DNA from: Aporrectodea caliginosa
Taxonomy: Eukaryota > Annelida > Clitellata > Crassiclitellata > Lumbricidae
NCBI GenBank assembly: GCA_020284085.1
Contig: JACEVL010000672.1
Span: 1-64,000, forward strand
DNA: 64,000 nucleotides
Direction of reading: 5' to 3'
The position numbers and the translations under genes were made by a program. This document shows positions 11,895 to 35,362 of this stretch, one piece after another. The notes below the pieces were generated by a model. That model was not told where the DNA came from. It searched no databases and saw only the letters and a list, made by a program, of their open reading frames with translations. Within the stretch, counting starts at the first letter, position 1. Each line of letters opens with the position of its first letter.

Positions 11895-12419
11895 TTAATA
11901 GGCCTAGAGCTAACCTAAATAAAAGATGGTTCTTAACATAAAATCGTTAAATAGACCTAGAGCTAACCTAGGTAGAAGACGGTTGTACACATAGAATCGC
12001 TAAATGGGCCTAACCTAAGTGAAAGACGGTTCTAAACATAGAATTGCTTAATTGGCTAGCAAAAGAGTCCGAGCTCATAAGGATGAGAAGGTAGGCCTAT
12101 ATGAAGATGAATGAAGCGGAAGGGAAGTTACTGGCACAAAATAAAATGATCTTTCGCGACAACCATCGACAACGTTTGTGTGGATACGTGGCGGCAGTCA
12201 GAGCCAGAATAATGGGTTAATCAAATCTACTTTCGGAAGAAGTTCTTTAGCCATAAAATGACAAGAACACCTACGCATTAGCCTTTAGCATTCAATTATT
12301 AGGGCTACATTAACATGCCGTTTATCATGCACGATTTCTTACCAAATTGAGTTGACACGTATTCCATAGGCGGCCAGATCTAAAAGACCAGAGAAAGGAA
12401 CAATGAAATGTTTCTAATC

Positions 12420-12906
12420 CATTGCGCGTCTGCTGTACGCCTCTCCGGCCTGGTGGGGACTGCTCGAGGTCAATCGTATTGAAAGGTTTCTGGGACGGGT
12501 CAAGCGGACTGGATTCCTTCCCCTTGATGCCCCAACAGCGAACAGTATGGTTGAGGTGGCTGATGCTGCTCTATTTGCTGCTATTATTATGGACAGTGAT
12601 CATGACTTACGTAAGTTCTTTCAAGAGCGGCCTGTAAGCAGTGTTTCCGTCAGCGCCCAAACGGCCGTTTTACGTCCTTGAGAAATGTCCAAAACGTCCA
12701 AATTTCTCGGGCTAGGCGTAATATGCCAAAGAGCTACGTCCAAAATTCTAGGTCAGAACGCAAGTGTACGTCCTCTTTTTGACTCTAACGGAAACACTGC
12801 CTGTAAGCAACTATAATAATGCGCTCTAGACCTCATCTATTTGAACTTACTAGTAAGAACAATAAGAGTCTCATATCACGCGTGCTGTTTAAGAATGCTT
12901 ACTAGA
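12420..12906 (+). mobile_element. LINE C-terminal end, split by a MITE
   Basis: The frame from 12420 reads ARLLYASPAWWG-like words: RLLYASPAWWGLLEVNRIE, then FLGRVKRTGFLPLDAP and SDHDLRKFFQERPVSN. After the MITE and a one-base frame change it continues as RPHLFELTSKNNKS and ISRVLFKNAY before a stop. This is the typical C-terminus of an invertebrate non-LTR retrotransposon ORF2. Relatives lie at 5686-6160 and 52680-52945. Confidence 0.75.
12639..12799. mobile_element. 161-bp hAT MITE, 8-bp TSD
   Basis: Exact 8-bp duplication CCTGTAAG at 12631-12638 and 12800-12807. Termini are CAGTGTTTCCGTCAGCGCC and the complement of CAGTGTTTCCGTTAGAGTC. The element sits inside the codons of the LINE end, so it is younger. 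The interior has repeated ACGTCC words. Confidence 0.85.
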
Positions 12907-13795
12907 CTAAACCTGCCATCTCCTAATATAATATGTTAACTATTGCGTTTTGACGACAGCATTAGTCTCAATAAACGAATATATGACATGATGTTATATG
13001 ATATATGATATCATATGATTAAGCTTATGACATGTAGTTAAGTGCCTCATTCCGTCTGGTTTTCAGGTTCTATAAGAAAGGACGTGACCCCGTCTCTATA
13101 TTTTCTCTATTGCCTAAACCTTTTCATAATAATTATGCTAAGCACAAAAGTGACAAGTAATACGCCGATGAAAGGAAAGCGTGAGAATGTCAAAGTTCGA
13201 TCAACGCCGAAAATTCAGTTGGCAGTGTCTGCGGTTGCCAAGTCTCCTCTGCTCTGACTTCGGTCACAAGAGCATTTCCACAGGCAAGCGTCATTTTGCA
13301 GGTGCCACATTCGCCCCTGAATAAGCTGGTGCCCGGGGCTTAGCTTAAGAGTAGCACGTAAGATATGCTGAGCTTACGATTACGATTATCTCTCCGTCTA
13401 TTGGATGCGGTGCACATGATAAAATGATACATGATCAATGACGCAAAATGCAACATAGATCGTATACAAGATACACGATAAATGGCATTTGGCATGATGT
13501 ATGATGCACTAAGCACGATGCAATATGCGATAAATGATACACGATATACAGCACGTGATTAAGATAAATGACACAAACCAAGAGCCATCGTCCGAACTAA
13601 ATGGTCTTCTGCAGCTTTCGTCAGTGCGTAAGGAAACACTCCAACAGCCTGTCAACAACCTCACCTCATTAACGATAACCATAAATTTTATTGAACCCAA
13701 GTATAAAACAACTAAAAGCAAGTACAAAAGATAAAAGAAACAGACAAGCAACTACGGGATCAATAGGAATACGACCCTAAAGGACCTAATAAATT
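12907..13795. other. No gene seen; degenerate ATGATACACGATA repeats
   Basis: At about 12980-13030 and 13415-13560 there are loose repeats of ATGATACACGATA-type words. No exon was recognised between them. Confidence 0.5.
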
Positions 13796-14300
13796 TAATG
13801 AGCACTAGGTGATAAGACGAAAACAAGAATTGTTAAAGCAATGATAATACCAGTGGTGCTGTACGGGTGCGAGGCATTGACAAAAACCAAAGCACTAGAG
13901 AAGAAAATCGAAGCATGCGAAATGCGGATTTGGAGGGAAATGCTGAGGGTTCCCTGGACTGAGAAGAGAACAAATGAACATATACTGGAAGAGATAGGAC
14001 ACTTAAGATGAGAGATGACATTGAGACAAAGAGCGGCGAGACAAAAAGTGATGTATTTTGGCCACGTGATGCGGGCGGACGGCATGGAAAAGGAGATGAT
14101 GCTGGCGTGAGGGGAGGGAAGACGAGGAAGAGGACGACCCAGAAAGAGATGGATGGAGGAGATACACGAGACGATGATGATGAACATTCCGGAGCTGAGA
14201 GAGGCGACGAGAGATCGGAACACATGGAGAAGGCTGACTATATGACGGTCGCTATAGGATTCAGCGAATCGACGGCACAAGGTGACAAGGTGAGGTGATA
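13796..14300 (+). mobile_element. RTE-like LINE, RT C-terminal remnant
   Basis: The plus strand encodes RIVKAMIIPVVLYGCEALT, then KIEACEMRIWREMLRVPW and TNEHILEEIG. After stops it continues as LRQRAARQKVMYFGHVMR, GRRGRGRPRKRWME and RDRNTWRRL. The order LYGCE, MRIWR-ML, GH-MR and GRRGRGRP-RW is characteristic of the C-terminal region of RTE/BovB-type reverse transcriptases. In-frame stops show decay. Confidence 0.8.
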
Positions 14301-14589
14301 AGATGAGACCGTAGTCTAATTTTGAACAGATATTAGTTAAATTACGTATGGTGAGAGGTAGGCCCTATACCATTCCATGTGCGGGGGCCACCGCATTTTA
14401 TAGAAAACATCCGAGAATTAGTCCTAGCAGAAGCTACTCTAACATTTGCAGCAGAACGTAGGCTACATTAGGCCTACGCGTTGGCCATAAAATAGCATCA
14501 ACAGATAGTACAATAACATCGATAGATCATACAAAAGCATCCATGAATTGCTCATAGAATAACATCAGCAGCTCATTATGATAAAATCA

Positions 14590-14670
14590 TTAAATCCTAC
14601 AACAAGGAGCGCTTCTGAGACTCTTCAGTGGCGCTTTATAAATGTCTTGTTACATTACATTACAATAACA
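14590..14670 (+). mobile_element. LINE/SINE 3' tail
   Basis: Contains CAGTGGCGCTTTATAAATG followed by a (TTACA)n-like run, the same tail type as at 15.03 and 63.3 kb. Only the end is present. Confidence 0.55.
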
Positions 14671-14879
14671 TCAAAAGATCATAACATAACATCATAACAT
14701 CAACAGATAAGCTTCATATAATAATATGATCAGTAGATTAAAAATAACACCACTCACTGGATTCTGAGACTGGCCTGAAGACAGCAAGACCACGTTACCT
14801 AGAAATAAATAGACGTCGGCATGAGAGGATCATATTGAATTTCTTCTATTCCTATAGCGCCGCTACTATTATTTTAGAT

Positions 14880-15085
14880 GGATGGCCTCAGCAGAGCAGT
14901 ATGACTTACTCTGGATCCCAATAAAGTGGTGGCCTTGAAAAACTGCCAACAATCTTCCAGCAAGAAGATGCGTATCGCATCAGCATTTCGAAGCTCCAGT
15001 CAATACTGAACGCTGCTCCGAATCGTTGAGTGGCGCTTTATAAATGCTCGATTACAATTACAATCGCAATTACAATTACAGCCAA
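14880..15085 (+). mobile_element. LINE/SINE 3' end
   Basis: About 200 bp ending GAGTGGCGCTTTATAAATG then CTCGATTACAATTACAA repeats. It lies where downstream exons of the SDR-like gene would be expected. Confidence 0.5.
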
Positions 15086-15206
15086 AAAAATTAAGTCACT
15101 TCTATGCGTGCATTTCGTAACACACGGTCTTTATTAGCTTGTTTAAAATAGTTTTCCAACTAACTCAGATCGAACCTCTGATTGAGTAATGAGACGAAAT
15201 ATATAC

Positions 15207-15345
15207 CTTTGGTAGCTTTGAGATGCGGTAGGGAAGTCTGGACCCAAAGCAACGGAGATTCAACATGCGAAGTATGAAGTTTGTTCAAATCATCCAGATT
15301 CGTCTCTTGAAAAGTCTTGTTCAATACTTCATCAACCAGATAGAC
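15207..15345 (-). CDS. SDR-like exon 3
   Basis: 139 bp. The acceptor follows a T-rich run ending in GAG; the donor is GTATAT. It encodes FQETNLDDLNKL and PHLKATKG, matching the alpha-F region of SDRs. The NNAG motif that should open this exon is replaced by VYLVDE. Confidence 0.5.
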
Positions 15346-15616
15346 CTCATAACAAAAAGAAAGATCACGACGCACTGCAGCAAAGTGAAATCAAAAGTAT
15401 TAACGCTACTGGTTCTAACTCGCTTAGTCCGAACTTGTCTAGTCAGTAACTCAGTCATTCTCTCTCGATCTTAACGGCGGAACACACAGTGTGTCATGTT
15501 GACCTGTTCTCCCACGATGCGGACACTCAAAGCACGTTCTCACCACATTTTGTTATCATACAGAAAAATTAAATGGAATTCAAAAGAATACAACATCGTC
15601 TGATCCGCACTCTTAC

Positions 15617-15712
15617 CAATCCATGTAAATATCCAAATTCATCGAGAGTCCTCTTCACAGCGCCTTCCATCTCACTGCTGTTACTCGCATCTGCCATTTC
15701 AACAGTAATGAC
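15617..15712 (-). CDS. SDR-like exon 2
   Basis: 96 bp, phase 0 at both ends, acceptor TTTTGCAG and donor GTAAGA. It encodes VITVEMADASNSSEMEG and a following helix ending FGYLHGL, the position where SDRs have D-[LV]-(T/S) and the run-up to LVNNAG. Confidence 0.55.
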
Positions 15713-16264
15713 CTGCAAAATGTTTGTCAATGCTTTTCCAATACAGTTAAATGAATACGTTACATCTTTAAAGATAATCATGTGAACAGGTGTTTGTGAA
15801 ATGACATACATGTAAGTTGCGAGGCAATTAGTAAAGAAAACCTTTCATGACCGGAGCTAGTATTAGGCCTAGTCGGTTTTAACTTTAATTGACGGTAAAG
15901 AAATCAGGCGTGTACTTATTAGACACTGTTTAGCTGAGTGGATGAAAAAAGTTGAGTAGGCTAATAGATTTAAGAAGGACAATTTTTCAATAAATGTGTT
16001 CATGATAGCAAGTAATTGAAACGCAGTTGCAAGTCTCTCAGATGTTTCCCTGGTCTATTATAATAATGATGTATCCGCCTGGTTTTAACCAGTCTAGCTT
16101 TCATCCTTCTTATCTTCGTCAATTAAATCTTAATCCGTCTCATCTTCATCCGTCTCAACCTCATCCTCATTGTCTTCCTCTATCATTAACTTAATTATTA
16201 TTATAAACCTATTATAAGGGATTTTTATGTACGCGTCGGTGATAATGAACAGAGAAATCTTAAC

Positions 16265-16404
16265 CCGAGTCGATCCTCTGGCAGAACATTCGCTTGCCAA
16301 CCCATTGAGAACGACTGAATCGTCCACTGAGCCACACAAACACAGATTGGCCGAGTACTTGGCAAAGGTCTTCGCCACCATCTGGCCAACCTCGCTGCAC
16401 CCAT
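16265..16404 (-). CDS. SDR-like exon 1 (first seen)
   Basis: 140 bp, acceptor GATTTCAG, donor GTTAAG. It carries the expected beta-alpha-beta start but with SDGCSEVGQ in place of a TGxxxGxG loop. An upstream exon with the initiator Met is required and was not identified. Confidence 0.5.
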
Positions 16405-17369
16405 CTGAAATCAACAGAATCTTCACTCAAATAGACCAATCGATAATAGACTAACTACCGTAACATTAATAGTCTCCGAACGGAGAACTAACGCCGCAAC
16501 TTGTATGCTTTCTTCCTTGAAAACATTTCAGTCTGTTTTGTTTTCATCAACCAATGTTACATATTTTTCTTAACGAAGCTTTAGCAGCAAAGCGACATCC
16601 GACAATCTCTCTTCAACTAGACAATATTATTGCATTTAAGCCAACTTTTACACTATATCTTCTGGGGTAGGCAGTGTGGTGAAATACGACAGTAATTACA
16701 GGCAAACGCGGTGTACCTGTAGCAAATAGTCAGTCATGCTTAGATTGTGGATAGGAAGTGGTTTTCGTCTACATCCTGCTAAACAGATGTTTCAGCCGAC
16801 CTATAATGGATACAAAAAACAACAGTGTTCGTCGATTAAACTGCGGCGTCTGTCATATATAAACCTAATAATGACAACATGCTGAAACTTTGATAAGGCT
16901 CTAATTGATAGAGTAATCATTGCAAAGGCTACAGTCTGTTGTACTTGCCTACGATAAGAAATACTTTTCCCTTCAGCGTTTCCATTGTAACCACTTAGTA
17001 GTGAAATGCGATTGTTGGTTTCTGCACTCGACTCTTCGTCGTTCTCTCGGCTGTCGACCGTCTATCGTCAACTGCAGCGTGCCACAAACTGACCTGGTTA
17101 TTGCAGGGCGCCCATTATAGCCTACATTAAATGCGTTCAGTGTTTGTTTAGAGCAAACCTTGAACTCTGAGCTCAGTTGTAGCCTACCCTATCCATATGG
17201 ACAGATAAGTCGAGCCGGGGTTATTATGTTTAGGTCTACATCAACGCTGTTCAGCCTGCGCAGTTTTTGGAACACATTTAACGCTAGTATGGTCGGTCCT
17301 AACATGAAAAAGAAATACAAACACAACCTATAGGTGTAATTTACGATCAAACCCTTAGCTTATCGGAGC
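16405..17369. other. No gene seen
   Basis: Upstream of the SDR-like exons on the minus strand. I looked for a first exon and found none convincing. Short frames are unremarkable. Confidence 0.45.
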
Positions 17370-18270
17370 ATAATATCACCCATCTTTCCCGCTCTTGCCT
17401 CATGCATATCTGTGACCATCGTAGAATCCGCCCTTTGCTTGACTTCAAACCGCATCTATAGGCCTACAATACCCATATCCATAGTTCAAGCTAAATAAGA
17501 CTACTGCAATTCACTCTTCTAGAACACAGACATACCCAAATAAACAGCCTCCCAGCTATTCAGAATCTGCTCCCCTATTGCTGCTGTCACTGGAACCCCA
17601 CACGCCATCACATCATTCCTTTCCCAAACCAATCCACTGGCGAAAACAGAATATATAGTCATATCACTCACCTACAACATACTGCAATCCTTCCAGCCGC
17701 CCTATCTTCGTCACTTGTCTACGGTCCAGCCACTTCGCTCAACCTGCTCCTCCTCCTCCTCCTCCTCCTCCTCCTCCTCCTCCTCCTCCTCCTCCTCCTC
17801 CTCCTCCTCCTCCTCCTCCTCCTCCTCCTCCTCCTCAGTAACACTTCTCCGCCCTTCCATCACCTCATCACTAACATTTGCAAATCGCTCCATAGCCATA
17901 GCTGTTCCGCCTCTTTGGAAGAAACTCCCCTCAGAATTACGACAAATATCTGAATCATCCTACGAACTCACAAAAAACTCATCTTTTGCTATCTCTCCGC
18001 AGGTCTTTCACTGAAGACTGAAAACAGTGTTCTTTCACATATCATATATCCTGATTTCCCCTCTTGCGCTTACCTGCATCGCCGTTTTAATTCCAAACAC
18101 CATCCACCTTAGTCGTCTCACTGTCTGCCTGCCTGACCCTTTTAGCCCTTGACTGGAACCACTTTACCCCCCCAACCCTTCGCCTATCGATTTGTTACTA
18201 AGCGCCTGTGGATAAGATGGTTCCCGCGATTCCGCTTTTTTGGGCGCAGTAGAAATCTAGATTACGATGA
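17370..18270 (+). mobile_element. L2/CR1-like LINE 3' region with CTC array
   Basis: Around the (CTC)n block the frame reads SLTFANRSIAIAVPPLWKKL, then PSELRQISESSYEL and stops at PQVFH. This is the terminal R-F-A-P-LWN-LP pattern of CR1/L2 ORF2 proteins. The 3' UTR ends with CCTATCGAT, AAGCGCCTG and GATTACGATGACGATTACA. The same end is present in reverse at about 44530-44650. Confidence 0.65.
17746..17836. repeat. (CTC)n microsatellite
   Basis: About 91 bp of perfect CTC repeat inside the LINE remnant. Its translations (poly-Ser, poly-Glu) are artefacts. Confidence 0.95.
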
Positions 18271-19319
18271 CGATTACAAAATGAGGTAAGCAGCTGCATG
18301 CGACAAAATAGGCAATTGCCACGAAGTATTGCCATCTCTAAAAGGAATTCCGATTGCCATTGTCGAACAAAACAAGATCACTATGAAGCCAGACACAATT
18401 CATAAGGTGGAATAGACGGCATTCTGATAGAACAACAACAACAACAACAACTAAGATCATGATTCTGGCGTCCTTCAAGCAATTGACTGGCTGCGAATAC
18501 TTTCTCTCCTCTGACAGACTCGCATTCAATTTAAGACGATCGCTAAGCTTAGTAGAAAGAAAGGTCCATTCTAAAGGTCAATTCAAGCAAACTAGCCACA
18601 AAGGGAAACCGGGTGAGTTTTGCGATGACATTCTGAACTGAAATTATGCTCGGAAAGACGAAGAAGCCATCGATGCAATCTACGAGTGACAGAGCAACTG
18701 ATGCAGACTATGTTGCGATTGCAAGTCAACCAGCGTTGTCGGCCTCTGCAGCAGAGACGCATCTTTGAAATCGTAAGCCAACGTTAGGAGTGTTTCATCA
18801 TAGTTGGACCAGCAGAGATCTTCGATTGGTTCTTCCATCGATAGACGGAACCTTTCTCTCGACCAACCCCACTGCCGCGGTGGCCGTTCTCTGCATCGTC
18901 GTGTCCAATGTAAATGTAAACTCTTAAATTTCTCAGCGCCACACAAAGGTCGCGTCAGAGACAGACGAGCTCATTATAATGGCGCTATATAAAATGAAGT
19001 CTGCAAGAGCCAGGTTGTTTTGTCCACTTAGGAGCTGAAGGCGGTGTTGTTCTTAGAGCTGGTCCACCTTCAGAACTGGCAAATTATCATTATGTCCAGT
19101 CATATTTTATACTCAGACATAATTATTAAGCCTCTTATATGCAAAGACGAATTATAAATACCATTCCTATGAGCCTGGTACATGTGCGACCAGACATAAT
19201 TATAATAATGGCCGCTGACCCAAAACACTGTAGAAGAAATACCTAGCGTTTGCATCCTATGCTCTCTAGTTACTCGACTGTAGACAATGACAAGTGTTGC
19301 GGTAACACTGTTAGCGCAC
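18271..19319. other. No gene seen
   Basis: No convincing exon. A short (CAA)n run lies at about 18432-18451. GCGCTATATAAAATG at about 18981-18995 is another retroelement-tail word. Confidence 0.5.
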
Positions 19320-19424
<105 letters not shown>

Positions 19425-19914
19425 GCTCTCTCAATTCTCAAACGCGGTCTTAAGGCTAAGAGACCTTCGCCCCTTAGTCCTAGTGGATGTAGAGAGCAGG
19501 CCGCGCCGGCTGCAATGCGCGACTGGCTGGGCTATTGAAACGGTGCGGCTTGTGTGCATAACATTGTGCATGTGTACAAACTATCCCACAAGTCCTTTTG
19601 ATATGTACACGCTATGGTGCATGCCTATATGACATCCTAGTCTTATTCACCTGCTCTCACAGCTACAGCTTATATAATCTGAACGCCGAATTGTTGCCCT
19701 TAGGCATGGGCAACATGATATTATGCAATTATGCTAAATTTGAGGTAAAATTTCAGTTAAATCAGTCTGCAGATTTTAGTTTTTAATCGATAAATCTTAT
19801 AATGAGGCGTGTTAATTATCAAGTTTTGTAATATATTCCATTTTCACTGCGTACACTTATAGCATGCAGTTTACGAAATGACTTGTGGGACAGTTTGTAC
19901 ATATTCACAATGTC

Positions 19915-21279
19915 ATGCATGGACCTGCGTTGTTTGCTAATCGAGGAAGTCTGAATTCGGTATCCATGGCTTTTTCGAATTATCTGATTCTGATTAGTCG
20001 CACGGCAAAGTTTGTCGGTTTCGTGCTATTGCGATGTGTTCATAGAACTATACAACGCATCGTCTGGAGTTTGAACGGGACCTCTAGGAAGATAAGCGAG
20101 GCACAGAAACGAAACAACTACGAACGATGCGTTCAAGTGCTCGATGTTGTCTTATTCTATGCGTTTGACTCGATGGTCTGTACGTCAAGGAGGAACTTCA
20201 TCTGCAGGCACAACAGGTTCGAGGATCCGAGATACATCTTCGACAACGATCACGTCACACTCATCACCCTAGACGACGAATATGCGATCTTCGGAGAGGC
20301 AAGGCAGAAGGGAATGCAGCTGTGGAAGATGGAATTCTCGGCTTTTATGAAACTAGCGCAGCTGGAATATTGCGATAGACTGTTATTCGTTCCTCTTGGT
20401 CACTTCCATCGGATGGCGGAAGAACTGGGCGATCCGAGATCAGAAATAGTTTTCCTCTTCAATGTGGGTCGTTGCGGATCAACATTCATGACACAGATAA
20501 TGGAAAACACCGGTCAGTGTGTTTCCATTTCAGAACCCGGTCCATTGTTTGTTGTGTTGCTTAAACAACAGGAACAGACTTTAGACGGAGAACATCTGTC
20601 TCGATTGTGCAGAGACACCGTCCGTTGGATTTGCAGGCCATGCACAAACTACAAACCTTTGTTGTACTTTGTGAAGGTGGCGCCCTCGTGCTCTCCCATT
20701 CTGCCAATTGTCAGCGACGTTTTCCCTCACAGCAAATACCTTTTCATGTACAGAAATGTGGGCGACGTCGCCCAGTCATTCTATACAGTACTGCAGGAGC
20801 TTCCATTTATGTTCCTCATTAGTTCTGCAGCAAGGTTATCTGTCACTCTGAGGCGAAAGTTTCTGACGCAGTTCGGTATGTGGCAGCTGTTTGAAGAAGA
20901 TGGTGCAGTGTGGGATGACATGGTTTTGGCCACTGTGGGCTTCATCAAGGTCAGTCAGATTTATTTAGAGTTCCGCAATAACGGTTTCCCAATTTCAGCC
21001 GTGCGCTATGAAGACACTGTTAGCGATCCGCTGTACAGTACCAGAAGAATTTTCAATTACTGTGCACTGCCAGATTCTCTGGTTGAAAGATCTCTGGACG
21101 GATTGGGTTTAGATTCTCAAAGAAATTCACCACTTTCCGTGGCCAGACTAAAGAAACATAAACGGGGAGAATTTACGCCGGAATCAAGAAGATTTTCCAA
21201 CCAACTCCTGAGTCGGTTCAATTTTCCTCTCATCGGAGAGGATTGTCTTCTTGAAGGCACTATTACATTCAGAAACTAA
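19915..21279 (+). CDS. Intronless sulfotransferase-like protein
   Basis: A single open frame of 454 codons from the ATG at 19915 (an alternative ATG at 19966 gives 437). It predicts a P-loop sulfotransferase, which transfers sulfate from PAPS to an acceptor, typically in the Golgi. The 5'-phosphosulfate loop is FLFNVGRCGSTFMTQ at about residues 181-195. The 3'-phosphate-binding segment is FMYRNVGDVAQSF at about 277-289, with Arg and Ser in the expected places. VRYEDTVSDP near residue 363 is the usual C-terminal RYED element. A moderately hydrophobic stretch near residues 22-42 could be a type II signal anchor. Most carbohydrate sulfotransferases are 300-450 residues, so the length fits. The acceptor cannot be predicted. 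No frameshift is present, so it is likely a functional gene, possibly a retrocopy. Confidence 0.85.
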   Translation: MHGPALFANRGSLNSVSMAFSNYLILISRTAKFVGFVLLRCVHRTIQRIVWSLNGTSRKISEAQKRNNYERCVQVLDVVLFYAFDSMVCTSRRNFICRHNRFEDPRYIFDNDHVTLITLDDEYAIFGEARQKGMQLWKMEFSAFMKLAQLEYCDRLLFVPLGHFHRMAEELGDPRSEIVFLFNVGRCGSTFMTQIMENTGQCVSISEPGPLFVVLLKQQEQTLDGEHLSRLCRDTVRWICRPCTNYKPLLYFVKVAPSCSPILPIVSDVFPHSKYLFMYRNVGDVAQSFYTVLQELPFMFLISSAARLSVTLRRKFLTQFGMWQLFEEDGAVWDDMVLATVGFIKVSQIYLEFRNNGFPISAVRYEDTVSDPLYSTRRIFNYCALPDSLVERSLDGLGLDSQRNSPLSVARLKKHKRGEFTPESRRFSNQLLSRFNFPLIGEDCLLEGTITFRN

Positions 21280-21504
21280 CGTAGCCACGTCCTGTACTCG
21301 CCCTCGAACACGGTTTGGAAAATTATATAGATTTTCATGGAAATTACATTTGAAACGGTGATAACAACTTCACTGGAAATGAAAACATAGCTTGACAACC
21401 TCTTCCAATATACTGTAGGCCTAATGCATCATGCAAAGACTGTTAAATATGGCGTCTTCTTGACAACACTAAGAAAGGTCGTTCGTTTGAGATAATTTCA
21501 GATG

Positions 21505-21510
21505 AATAAA
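21505..21510 (+). promoter_or_regulatory. Possible polyadenylation signal
   Basis: AATAAA about 226 bp after the stop codon of the sulfotransferase-like gene. Confidence 0.4.
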
Positions 21511-22085
21511 CTAGATTTCAGTCGCGTTCTGTCTCAGTCTTAACATTAAATTGTGGACGATTTGTATGCCACGATCTACAGCTATACACTACCAGAACAG
21601 CAGTGTAGCTGTAGATCGTGTTGCATCACTGCTTGCATGGACTCTAAAGGACTCTTCAATAATAATATTGCTGTTGAGCGTTTTAATGGACCTAATTGAA
21701 AACAGGTCTAATCTAATCCAATCTAATCTAAAGACTTCTGTAGCGCCATTTTCATAATGCCCAAGAATATCAGTCGATGATTGCTAGAAGTGAAATCGCC
21801 ATAAAAAAATCAGTCCGTTGAAAAGCGAGGTCGAGATGGCAACATTAGTGATTGGTCAAAGGTATTTAGATTTAGGAACATGAAGCGTTCATCATGATGT
21901 CAAAGAAAAATATTACGTGATAGTCTGAACTAGTAGCCTATACAGTTGTCAGCATCATCGCACTTCTTGTTATTATTCTCATCATCAATATCCCTTTTAT
22001 CATTATTATCGTTATTATTATAGTAAGTGTTATCAAACGCTAATCCTGTATGATGACAAAATGATGAATGATGATGATGATGATC
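21511..22085. other. No gene seen
   Basis: Contains an inverted pair, CCACGATCTACAGCTA (21568) and TAGCTGTAGATCGTG (21605), able to form a hairpin of about 15 bp. It is otherwise AT-rich sequence leading into the GAT array. Confidence 0.5.
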
Positions 22086-22888
<803 letters not shown>

Positions 22889-24080
22889 CGACGACGACGA
22901 CACAACGACGATATCGTAGTTGACAGAAAAGAAACTAGATCCATTAGAAGTCGTGTGTAATTTTCTGTGTACACCTATCGTAGCTCAGAGCCTTCAATCG
23001 CGATAAAACGTGTAGAAGTTAATAGAGATCAGAGCCTTTGAATTTAATTGCTAATGAGTTCATCAACTGCGGTGCTTTAGTATACACGCTTTGAGTGTCC
23101 ATCTAACTGCAGGTAAAGTGACAGTTTAACAAATAACCAACAGACATTGAATATTTACATGCGACGAATAGGCCTACGCTTGCTCTTCTATGACCAATTG
23201 CCTGCAACTGAAGGTTCCGTCACAATATTATCAACAAACTAACAGTTAAAAGACGAACAATGATGAGCTAACTGAGGCTGAGCAAATGGTCAGTTCATCA
23301 CAGTCAACTGCATTAACTCTATCTATCACATCACAATTCAAGCTTAGTCAGACTTGGGTCACAAACAATAAATTCGTATGGATATGTTCAGCAATACATG
23401 ACGCAAATAGACCATTTGGAGAATTGAACTACAGACACTGAGGTGACATTCCGTTCCAGCAACATTCATGTGACTACGCAATTTATATAGCGGTCAATTG
23501 GAAATCCGTTGACTGATCTCGGATATGAATGAAAATGTTTCTTTTAGTGGCGCCGATCAAGAGTGAACTACAGCTTGGAAAATAATTATGTTTAACATCA
23601 TCATCATCATAGGAAAATGTGTCTAATTAGCTAGATCAACGCGGATTTGTATTAGGGCTAAAAAATATGTGAACAAAGTTTCTTTTAAAACTGAACATTT
23701 CATCCACTTTTCCAATGGAATGTAGATATTCAGATCTCGAGGTAACACAATCACTCCACACGACTTGCATTAGATCATGTGGCTAAGCGTGCTACATAAA
23801 TTAACAATGGAATATTGATTATAATATATGCATTAGTGAGACGCTAAGACTACAGCCACACAAATTTTCTTTGTACCACTCAGTCTGTCTGAGTGTGTGT
23901 GCGTCGTCTTTAGCTCTTTGTCTGTCTGTCTGTCTGTCTGCCTGTCTGTCTGTCTGTCTGTCTGCCTATCTGTGTGTCTTTCTGCTAGCGTAAATCTTGA
24001 AAGGCAGAAGATGGTGTTGAATTGCAGGCGATGTCCTATTTTTCTTAAGAGTCGGAAGATGAATCTATGAGTCGATCTAA
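22889..24080. other. Intergenic; (CTGT)n near 23920-23970
   Basis: No exon recognised. This is the downstream flank of SLC17 gene A (minus strand). A (CTGT)n tract lies at about 23920-23970. Confidence 0.5.

Positions 24081-35362
<11,282 letters not shown>

Larger units (their letters stand above)
9846..12060. repeat. 53-bp tandem repeat split by transposons
   Basis: About six diverged units of about 53 bp with the core GAAAGACGGTTCTAAACATA followed by GAATCGTTAAATAG and CCTAGAGCTAACCTA. Three lie at 9846-9984 and three at 11899-12060. The TTAA element at 9989-11894 sits inside the third unit and divides the array. Confidence 0.75.
15207..16404 (-). pseudogene. SDR-like oxidoreductase, partial and probably decayed
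   Basis: Three minus-strand exons join in frame with canonical acceptors and GT donors. Their order follows a classical short-chain dehydrogenase: Rossmann start (SDGCSEVGQMVAKTFAKY, then LCLCGSVDD), the middle strand-helix (ITVEMADASNSSEMEG, then VKRTLDEFGYLHGL), and the helix before the catalytic region (FQETNLDDLNKL, then LWVQTSLPHLKATKG). In working SDRs the first motif is TGxxxGxG and the second block leads into NNAG. Here they read SDGCSEVG and VYLVDE, so cofactor-binding residues are missing. No exon with the YxxxK catalytic pair was found downstream, where LINE tails lie. No starting Met exon was found. It could be a dead gene or a very divergent member. Confidence 0.55.
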
